Positions 12,218 to 20,688 of a stretch of DNA of 64,000 nt are shown here, one piece after another (the stretch's first letter is position 1; each line of letters begins with the position of its first letter). A program made the translations under genes and the position numbers. The stretch is from Pseudomicrostroma phylloplanum (lineage: Eukaryota; Basidiomycota; Exobasidiomycetes; Microstromatales), in the NCBI GenBank assembly GCA_039545275.1, contig BCHS01000002.1, positions 1,550,001-1,614,000 on the forward strand. Direction: 5' to 3'. The notes under the pieces are model-generated. The model saw nothing but the letters and a program-made list of their open reading frames with translations. It did no database searches and was not told where the DNA came from.

Positions 12218-13312
12218 AGAGGTGTCTCGGGAGCAAAGGATGGAGGAAGACAGGGCTTGGGGTGCAAGGACTGAATGGATGTCTGAAGGGGAGACGGGCG
12301 GTCTTATGATGGCCTCAGCCTGGCGGGCTGAGCGCTTGAGTCACGGTTCCGAAACACCTCATCTCGCCCACGTGCAAAGGGCACACAGAGCATCCCTAAG
12401 CACACACACATAGACACACGTCGATGTAGCGATGACACGATTCCTTCATCCAGCTTTGCGTGTACCTGACTGCTCTGCTACTGCTTGCGATGCACAGCGA
12501 GTCTTGCAGAGGCGCAATCGTATTCTGCCTCGGGGCCTTAGAAGCGGGAGTGGCACGCACAACAGGCGGGTCGCGAGGCGGAAGCAATGTGCCAGGCCCA
12601 TGCATTGCGCGCGCCACAGGGCTGACTCGCCTACACAGGGGCCCACAATACGCATCCAGCTACCCAGAGTGGCTCCTATCATCCTAACCATCCTACCACA
12701 TTGTACAGACTCGACTTACGCCCTATGTTTCTATAGCAGCCCCTATACCTCGAGCTTCAATACCCGCCACGCGCTCAACTCCGAATAGACTCACAGAACT
12801 ACACCTGTTCCACAGCGACAGCGCATCCCCTCCGCCACCTAGACCCCAGCCTACGTCTTCCAGCAAAAGCTTCCGTACCACCTCTTGTCACTTCTTCAGA
12901 GCGACCGAAGATCAACTGATACCCTCGTTCATCTCTTGCTGGTCAAGTAAACTCCGTTTTGCGATCTCGCATCCTTGCCAACGTTTCTCTTCGGGAGCTA
13001 CATTAAACCCAAGCTTCCCATCTATCTCTGGATAGAATCGCAGTGTACATCAACAGACCCAGGCCCGATCTTGTATAGTCTCGGCTTCATCGTCATCGAC
13101 CCGGCTGCTTTCTATTATATCTTCAAGGGCTCGGCCAGGACTTCTCCAACGTCATCGGCCGTAACGAAACGCGAACCACAGAGCCTCTGACTCTTCGACT
13201 ACTTTGGCCTCGCTCCAGTCTATCTCGACTGTCCCGCCAGCTTGCGCCAGCGCTCTTCGCTTCTGGTTCTTTCAGTGATCAACAATCCTTTTAGCTTCCT
13301 CGCAACAGGAAT
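12218..13312. other. Intergenic region upstream of XPB and the EDC1/PNRC-like gene
   Basis: About 1.1 kb between two divergent start codons. ORFs here are short and lack coding character. A TATTATAT stretch lies at about 13113-13120, roughly 195 bp before the ATG of the rightward gene, and pyrimidine-rich tracts follow; these could be promoter or 5' UTR elements. I see no gene. Confidence 0.5.
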
Positions 13313-14854
13313 ATGTTAGCGACAATGCGACCCGCCCCACTCCAGCAACCGCAACATGCGCCTCATTACAACAGCTCAGGCGTAGCTACACCTCAGTCAC
13401 GGCCATTGTCACGGACAGGATCCTCTTCCTCTGCTCGCTCGACTCACAAGGAGCCCAAGACGAAACGCAACGCCTCATCGCGCACAGCTGGCTCGGATTA
13501 CGCTTCAGTGCCATCTAGCAATCCATCATCGTCTGTCAAGAACGAGGTCAGGCTGGCAGATCAGCCGCAAGTCGTCGGCTCTTCGGCCCCTGGCCTCATC
13601 TCGTTGAGTAAGCCAATGGGCGAGGAGCCTCGAGCCACGTCTTCGAAGTCTTCAAGAAAGTCTCGGGCGAGACAGACCCAATCAGCCAAAGCGGAGGCAA
13701 CCGCTGCTGCTCCAGCGCCAGACTCTCTTCAACGCTCAGGCTCGACTGCCGATGCAGGACTTCTGTCTACATCTGCTCCTGCCTCTTCTCACACAGGAGG
13801 AAGAACGGGCGAAAGCGACGGAGCCTTGACATGGCAACAGCAGCTCATGAGCGGTCATTCGGTGGGGAAGAGCAAGTCGGGTGCTGGAAAGAAGGGTGGC
13901 GCAAGGCTGAAGTCGGCTGAATCGCCCGCAAACGCTGAAGCCAACAAGGACAACCAGAATTGGCAGCAGTCACTCTTCAGTTCCACTTCCAAGGCCAAGA
14001 GGGGTCCCAAATTCGACGTCTTTGCAGACTCGCGGGACGCTGAAACCTTTGGCGATAGCAGGTCCAGCGAATTGCAACGATCCGGCAGTATGGGTGAAGA
14101 AGTCTCTCGAGTCAAAGTGGTGAAGAAAGCTGCTGCTGTACGGAACACCATCTCTCGCGGCTCAGCAGCTTCGGCCTCGTCGCACAGCAAAAAGGGCACA
14201 GACGCAGACAGTCTTCCGCCAAGCGATTCTACTGGCGACCTATCTGTAGATGACGTTTTCGGCAACAGCCAACCCGCCGCAACGATGACCCGATCGCTGA
14301 CGGCCATTAGCAAGCCAAACGCTGTCGTTAGCAACCAGCGAAACTCTCTGCCCGCTCAACCCTCGACGCCAATCAAACGACCGCAAAGTCATCCGTCTTC
14401 TTCGCCAGCGATGATCCCTTCTACCTCTGCTCACCACCTGCTGCCGGCCGCCGGCGGAGCAGATCTTGCCTACGCCGGCCCCGACTTTCACAACTCCCCT
14501 AGCGCGGCCAGTCTCCCAGCGCCGAAGTTCAAAAGCTCAAGGGCGAGCAGAAGTGCCCTCCAGATGCAGGCTTCTGCTAGCGGAGGCAGACTGTCAACTG
14601 GGTCGGTATCCTCCTCGTCTCTTTCGAGCGATGAAGGTGGTGCTGGAAAACTGGCTGGGCTTTCTGCCACTTCATCTGCAATATCTCTCAGGGGTAGCAC
14701 TGCCCCTCCCATGGCGCACTACTCCTCATCACCGAATCGACCGTCCGAAAGTGACCAAGCTCTGCCACGCAATGATCAGCAAAGTGAATCAGCCACGGGC
14801 CAAGCCAACAAATCTACAACAATTGAGAGTCTGTTGGCTCGCATGATGGGCTAA
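13313..14854 (+). CDS. Disordered protein with EDC1/PNRC-type mRNA-decapping motif
   Basis: A 513-residue, intronless, Ser/Ala/Lys-rich protein with almost no predicted fold. Residues about 387-406 read YAGPDFHNSPSAASLPAPKF. This matches the short linear motif of the yeast Edc1/Edc2 and animal PNRC families (YAGxxF, a short Ser/Pro spacer, LPxPxF), in which the first half activates Dcp2 and the second binds the Dcp1 EVH1 domain. A second recurring element, WQQxLxS, occurs at about residues 174 and 217. The product ends in a helix-like TTIESLLARMMG. I infer a P-body decapping enhancer; the rest of the protein gives no further clue. The start is the first of two Met (MLATM). Confidence 0.65.
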   Translation: MLATMRPAPLQQPQHAPHYNSSGVATPQSRPLSRTGSSSSARSTHKEPKTKRNASSRTAGSDYASVPSSNPSSSVKNEVRLADQPQVVGSSAPGLISLSKPMGEEPRATSSKSSRKSRARQTQSAKAEATAAAPAPDSLQRSGSTADAGLLSTSAPASSHTGGRTGESDGALTWQQQLMSGHSVGKSKSGAGKKGGARLKSAESPANAEANKDNQNWQQSLFSSTSKAKRGPKFDVFADSRDAETFGDSRSSELQRSGSMGEEVSRVKVVKKAAAVRNTISRGSAASASSHSKKGTDADSLPPSDSTGDLSVDDVFGNSQPAATMTRSLTAISKPNAVVSNQRNSLPAQPSTPIKRPQSHPSSSPAMIPSTSAHHLLPAAGGADLAYAGPDFHNSPSAASLPAPKFKSSRASRSALQMQASASGGRLSTGSVSSSSLSSDEGGAGKLAGLSATSSAISLRGSTAPPMAHYSSSPNRPSESDQALPRNDQQSESATGQANKSTTIESLLARMMG

Positions 14855-15494
14855 GCGTTGCCGACGGTTCTAGGCTCCGAGCCCGCTGATGCTTGGAGCA
14901 GCCAGCAGCTGCATGTCAACAGCAGACCACTGTCAGAGCACACTTGCCTCTGGCTCTCATCTACCACATTCTTCTTCTTTTCTCCTCGCCGGTCCCGACG
15001 ATGCTGGACCGCTCGACCATCCATCGCCTGTGCGCCCTGCTTGTTTTTCCTTTTCACTTCATTTGTACCTTCTTGACCCCCTCACTCATCAGCTCCCGTG
15101 TTTTTGAGCGCAGACTATGTGTAGTCCCTCGCCTCGCCTGTACGACGTCGCTATCGACCTCTCATCTATCCTTTCGACGCCAATTGATACTTTTTCTCAT
15201 TCCATCGGCCTGACCTCTGAGCTCTGTGCATGTGCGTGTGCACGGAGCGGGCGAACTCAGACTCGGAACGGAAGATGCGCGCCCGCGCCCGCGTGTGGAG
15301 ATGAGATGCACGACTGGCAGGACGACGGACGGATTTTCGGTGAGCTTCTTTGCCCCGCTCAGAAGAACAGAGGCGAGGAGGGGGTGGAAATACAAGTGCA
15401 GCCCTGCGTGGCCTCGAGTCCTTCCCTTTCCCTCACGACTCTACTACCACACCGTCACCACACTTCACCCACACTCATACCCACCTCATACATC
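14855..15494 (+). promoter_or_regulatory. Upstream region of Hsp90
   Basis: 640 bp between the EDC1/PNRC-like stop and the Hsp90 start. Pyrimidine-rich and CAC-rich tracts run up to the ATG, as is common before highly expressed fungal genes. I looked for alternating GAA/TTC heat-shock elements and found no convincing three-unit copy. Confidence 0.4.
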
Positions 15495-17780
15495 ATGTCA
15501 GACCAACCCGCAGAGACCTTCGGCTTCGTGAGTAGAGCTTGACCCGCTGTGCAGCATGTGTTGCCCGTAGGAGGTGGCGACTGACACCGGCCTGTACCGC
15601 TGTGCACCCTTCTCTCACCTTCCTCAGGCCGCCGACATTTCTCAATTGCTCGACCTGATCATCAACACCTTCTACAGCAACAAGGAGATCTTGTGAGTAG
15701 CGCTGCCCATCTCATGCTAGGTTTTGTGGTCAAGGTCAACCCATGTACAGTATGCTGAGTGTATGCATGCATCCCCCTCTCCCTCCTTACCAGCCTGCGA
15801 GAACTCATCTCCAACGCCTCTGATGCCCTGGACAAGGTCCGTTACTCTGCTCTCACCGACCCCTCGGTGCTCGAGACCGAGAAGGACCTCTACATCCGAA
15901 TCACCCCTGACAAGGAGAACAAGATCCTGTCTATCCGCGACACTGGTATCGGTATGACCAAGGCTGACCTGGTCAACAACATCGGTACCATCGCCAAGTC
16001 CGGTACCAAGGGATTCATGGAGGCTCTCTCTTCCGGAGCTGACATCTCCATGATTGGACAGTTCGGTGTCGGTTTCTACTCTGCCTACCTCGTCGCTGAC
16101 AAGGTGCAGATCATCACAAAGAACAATGACGACGAGCAGTACATCTGGGAGTCGGCCGCCGGCGGTACCTTCACCATCAGCCCTGACAACGGACCCTCGC
16201 TCGGCCGAGGAACTGAGCTGCGTCTGCACCTCAAGGAGGACCAGACCGAGTACCTCGAGGAGAAGAAGATCAAGGACATTGTCAAGAAGCACTCTGAGTT
16301 CATCTCTTACCCCATCCAGCTCGTGACCACCAAGGAGGTCGAGAAGGAGGTTGAGGAGGAGGAGGAGGCCAAGGACGACAAGATCGAGGAGGTTGAGGAC
16401 GAGGACGCCTCAAAGAAGAAGGAGAAGAAGAAGGTCAAGGAGATGCAGACCTCCAACGAGGAGCTCAACAAGACAAAGCCTCTCTGGACCCGCGCTCCTC
16501 AGGACATCAACAACGAGGAGTACGGTGCTTTCTACAAGTCGCTGACCAACGACTGGGAGGACCACCTGGCCGTCAAGCACTTCAGCGTCGAGGGTCAGCT
16601 CGAGTTCAAGGCTCTCCTCTTCATCCCCAAGCGTGCTCCCTTCGACCTCTTCGAGACAAAGAAGAAGCGCAACAACATCAAGCTGTACGTCCGACGTGTG
16701 TTCATCATGGACGACTGTGAGGACATCATCCCCGAGTACCTCAACTTCGTCAAGGGTGTCGTCGACTCGGAGGACCTGCCCCTGAACATCTCGCGTGAGA
16801 CTCTGCAGCAGAACAAGATTCTCAAGGTCATCCGCAAGAACGTCGTCAAGCGAACCATGGAGATGATTTCTGAGATTGCAGAGGACAAGGAGCAGTACGT
16901 CAAGTTCTGGGAGGCCTTTGGCAAGAACATCAAGCTCGGTGTGCACGAGGACTCGACCCACAGGAACAAGCTCGCCGAATTCCTGCGATTCCCCTCGACC
17001 AAGAGCGGAGACGAGCTGACCAGCCTCAAGGACTACATCACCAGGATGCCCGAGGTGCAGAAGTCCATCTACTATCTCACCGCTGAGTCGCTCGTTGCTG
17101 CCAAGACCTCGCCCTTCATCGAGAGGCTGAAGGCCAAGGGATACGAGGTTCTGCTGATGTGCGAGCCCATCGACGAGTACTGTGTCACCAACCTGAAGGA
17201 GTTCGAGGGCAAGAAGCTGGTCTCGGTCTCCAAGGAGGGACTCGAGCTCGAGGAGACTGAGGAGGAGAAGAAGGCCGCTGAGGAGCAGGCCAAGTCGCTG
17301 GAAGGTCTCTGCAGCACCGTCAAGGAGATTCTCGGCGACAAGGTCGAGAAGGTCGTCGTCTCGAAGCGAATCGTTGGCTCGCCCTGTGTGCTGGTCACTG
17401 GCCAGTTCGGCTGGAGCGCCCAGATGGAGAGGGTGATGAAGGCTCAGGCCCTGCGCGACTCTTCGATGAGCAGCTACATGGCTTCGAAGAAGACCATGGA
17501 GATCAACCCCAGCAACGCCATCATCAAGGAGCTCGCAGCAAAGGTCGCCCAGGACGCCCAGGACCCTACTGTCAAGGACCTGACCAACCTCCTCTACGAG
17601 ACTTCGCTGCTCACCTCTGGCTTCTCGCTGGATGAGCCCCAGACTTTCGCTTCTAGGCTGTACAAGCTGATCAGCCTGGGTCTGAGCATCGACGACACTT
17701 CCGACGCTCTGGACAGCGTGGATGACTCGACCAAGGCTGAGGAGGTCACTGGCGAGTCGGCCATGGAGTCCATCGACTAG
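15495..17780 (+). CDS. HSP90: Cytosolic chaperone Hsp90
   Basis: ATP-dependent homodimeric chaperone for kinases, receptors and other clients. Exons 15495-15527 ([11 protein letters not shown]), 15628-15692 and 15794-17780; the two introns join in phase to give [15 protein letters not shown] and [19 protein letters not shown]. The product is about 694 residues. The N-domain has the catalytic Glu in [17 protein letters not shown] and [15 protein letters not shown]; then comes a charged linker ([19 protein letters not shown]), the middle domain with the catalytic-loop Arg in [12 protein letters not shown], and the C-terminal dimerisation domain. The last five residues are MESID, not the canonical MEEVD that binds TPR co-chaperones. 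Codon use is strongly biased (GAG, AAG, CTC, ATC), as expected for a highly expressed gene. Confidence 0.97.
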
Positions 17781-18354
17781 ACTGGTAGGCGCGTTGCAGG
17801 TGCAGCGGAGGAGGTGTGAACAGCGAGTCCGCTTCCCACTGTCTCCCTGTTCCATCTCAGCTTTTGTACTGTCTGTTGTCAATTTCAAAAGATTTGTGTT
17901 AGATTTTCCCCTGCCTGCGCCCCTCGTCTGTTCTTGTGTGAGCAGGCGTGCGGCGGTCTCCCCCCCTGAGCTGCGAATTGTGGCTGCATGTCTGAGATTG
18001 AGATTGCGCCAAGGCCTCTACGCAGGCGCGACGCCCGAGGAGGTTCAACGCCCTGGCTGCCTGCTGCTGCTTCCGCCTCTGTGTGTGTGTGTGTGTGATG
18101 TCCCTCGCTGCCCGATGCCCCCTCCACCAAAACTGCTACCACTGCTACCACCATCGCCGTCTCCCTTTGCCAGTCCACAACGGATCCTGCTCTCTTCACC
18201 CTGCCTTAGAAGCGTCTTTCATCCGCAATTAGATCGCAATCATCACATCTTCTCTGCGTTCGCCTTCCATCGGCGTCTTTGCCTCTCACCTCGCAGGCCG
18301 TGAACCCCGCATCTGAACCCCCCCTGAGTAAACCTTAGGTTTTGGTTGATTGCC
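17781..18354 (+). other. Intergenic region between Hsp90 and Rab4-like gene
   Basis: 574 bp holding the Hsp90 3' UTR and the promoter of the Rab4-like gene. A short (GT)n run lies at about 18081-18097. No coding signal. Confidence 0.5.
18081..18097 (+). repeat. (GT)n microsatellite
   Basis: About eight GT units in the spacer upstream of the Rab4-like gene. Confidence 0.85.
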
Positions 18355-19760
18355 ATGAACGATACCCTCGAGCTAGGCGCAGCGTATGGTGAGTGATCAG
18401 CCAGCGATATCTCGTCATAAGATCCAGCCGAAGTTGCAAGGAGAGCGGTCGAGCTGTTGTGCTCAGTCTGCTATCCTATCCTATCGTATCGCATCGTCCC
18501 CTCTGACCACTGCTCCCTTTACCCCTCGCTCCACGCCTTCGGTAGACTTCCTCTTCAAGCTGATCATCATCGGCGACTCCTCCACGGGCAAGTCCACCCT
18601 CCTGCACCAATTCATCCACCACGAGTTTGTACCCAAAAGTCATACGGTAGGGGTAGAGTTCACCTCGCGGGTGCTGCTCCTGGGTGCCAGCTCGCCGCTG
18701 CCTCAGCAGGGGGCATTCCCTGGCTCGTCTGCTCATCCGGACGATGGCGCTGATGCAGATTCTTGGGCAGGAAGGGGCAGGGATAGAGGTACCGCAAGGA
18801 TGACGCCTAGCATCTCCACCACGTCTACTATCGGGGGCGGGAGCAAGACGAAGCGGGCTAGTGCGGTGAAGCTTCAGCTGTGGGATACGACTGGGCAGGA
18901 GAAATTTAGGAGTGTGACCAGGAACTACTACAGAGGCGCGGCGGGGGCTCTGCTCGTGTATGACGTGACAAAGTGAGTGCCCGATAGCGAGACGGCTGGC
19001 CCGCTGGTTTTCCTGGGACTGATTTGCCCTCACTCCTCTCCTGGCGACGAGCAGACGATCGACGTTCGAGTCTCTCCCACGCTGGCTTGCAGACGTTCGA
19101 TCCCTCGCGGCAGAGAAGGTGCTGGTCGTCGTAGTTGGCAACAAGACGGATCTGGTTGGAGGGAGGAGTCGTTCCGGTGCTCAGATGGGTGGAGAGCAAG
19201 CATCGCCGCCCAAGCGCGAGGTGGAGTGGGAGGAGGCTAGGCAGTGGGCCGAGAGTGAAGGTGAGTTGGAGTGAGCTGTGCGGCAACAGCAGCAGCGGCC
19301 GGCGTGGCGTCAAAGGCTGGACTGCGACTGACAATCTGCTGGTCGCCCATATCCTCTCTGAACAGGCCTGCTCTTCGCTGAGACTTCGTCGCTGACAGGG
19401 CAGAACATTGAGTCGCCTTTTACACTCTGCGCTCGAGGCATCATCGATCTGATCGAGAAGGGCCTGGTGGCACCCGAGGAACGTGAGTCGCTCTTGCCCT
19501 GACCTCTGGGTAATCATATTCTGACCTCGTCTACTTCCCCACATCGATGTCTACACATAGCTGGATCAGGCATCTCCTATGGCGACCGGCTCCGGAGCCA
19601 TTCGCGCTCTGCATCCGAAGCAGGCGGTCTCTCGAGGTTCTCCTTTGCCGACGTGATCCAGTCTGGCAGCAGCAGCACCCGGCACGGCAGCTCCAGCGGC
19701 GGCGGACTGGTGAAAGTGAAGGAAGTGTTCGGAGTAAGGGACGGGGGAAAGTGCTGCTGA
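18355..19760 (+). CDS. Rab4/Ypt4-like small GTPase with interswitch insertion
   Basis: Endosomal recycling Rab. Exons 18355-18388, 18546-18972, 19055-19260, 19366-19482 and 19561-19760; all phases agree, giving about 327 residues against the usual 210-220. The sequence starts [19 protein letters not shown] (P-loop), HTVGVEF (switch I), then [30 protein letters not shown], the Rab4/Rab14/Rab2 signature. GNKTDL and ETSS follow, and the end is GKCC, a double-cysteine geranylgeranylation signal. Two oddities: about 57 low-complexity residues (about 59-117) sit between switch I and switch II, and the DxxG motif reads DTTGQE instead of DTAGQE. The last exon is a Ser/Gly-rich hypervariable tail. Rab4 is the best match by the VKLQLWDT and [17 protein letters not shown] blocks. 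Confidence 0.87.
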
Positions 19761-20688
19761 GCTGATCTGAGCAGAGCTGAGCTCCTCTCGCCACTTGTTC
19801 GAGCTCGCCATGTGTATAGCCGTGTGTCCCCTCCTCTCCCTGTGTTGCCTCTCTCTCCCTTCCTCGTCTCTGCGCTTCTCACACTTCTGTATCATTATTC
19901 ATATCGATATCCCCTCTTCCGCGCCTCGTCATCGTCGTCTGATCCGGCCTCTGCTTCGTCTCGTCTCATTATTGTGGCTTGAAGCTCGAGTGCGGTGGCA
20001 AAGAGGACCAAGAGGCGGGACCTGCGACAGGGGCGGTGGGCTTCAGAACAGGAGGTGCAGAGGCTTGAGCTCAGACGTACCCTCGCGACGCGGTCGCACC
20101 GACCTTCGCTTCTGAAGTTCTTCCTGACTTGGCCGTTGCTTGTACCTTTCACTATATCTTCACCAGTCCGGCCATGACTGATAGCGACAATTCCAGCCGT
20201 TGACAGGACGACAGTATCCTCTACAGCCGTCAGCGGGCCAGACTCGCTCTCGGACTCGAGCGCAACCCGTGGCGTGGCGGTCATTTGTAGCCGCAATCCC
20301 CCTCAAGTGGTCCGTCGGTCGGTCTCATTGCCCGGGCGTACAATGCTTTGCAGGCCATTGTTGCCTACTGCTCTCTTACATCTCTTGCTTTCACCAGAAA
20401 GCAGCGCAGCCCTCACGAGGTGTAGCAAGGGACGCTCAGCAACTTCCTTGGGGCAGCAGCAAGACTGCCGCCGCTTGCTGGGCTGCTTGAGAGCAAGCAC
20501 GTCTCTGATGCTCTGCCTTGCCTGCCTGCTAGACATATACCACAGCGGTCCTTACTGGTCCTGCCCGGTCCCCTAGCTTCCTCAGTCACAGCTACCACTT
20601 TCGACCTTGCTCCGTATTGCAGCGGTAGAGCCCGATTCTGCTACAGCTCGACCGCTTGTATAAGACTCAGGTCATTCCTGCAACGTCA
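19761..20688 (+). other. Intergenic region, Rab4-like to FAD oxidoreductase
   Basis: 928 bp between two tandem genes. Only short shadow ORFs; no RNA gene or repeat recognised. Confidence 0.5.

Noticed and set aside
14855..15494. Heat-shock element upstream of Hsp90
   Set aside because: Isolated TTC and GAA triplets occur, but not in the required alternating 5-bp spacing over three units.
17804..17818. Possible EEV ending (GAG GAG GTG TGA) just after the Hsp90 stop
   Set aside because: No donor/acceptor pair joins it in frame to an ATG or ends in Asp, so it cannot restore MEEVD. The plain MESID stop is the simplest reading.
16410..17888. 492-residue open frame antisense to Hsp90
   Set aside because: It arises from the strong codon bias of Hsp90 (GAG, CTC, AAG read backwards give Leu/Val/Asp-rich text). 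No family, low-complexity composition.
18686..18862. Hidden intron in the Rab4-like interswitch region
   Set aside because: No GTGAGT/GTAAGT donor with a good acceptor keeps the frame; the other four introns of this gene all have strong donors. Kept as coding.
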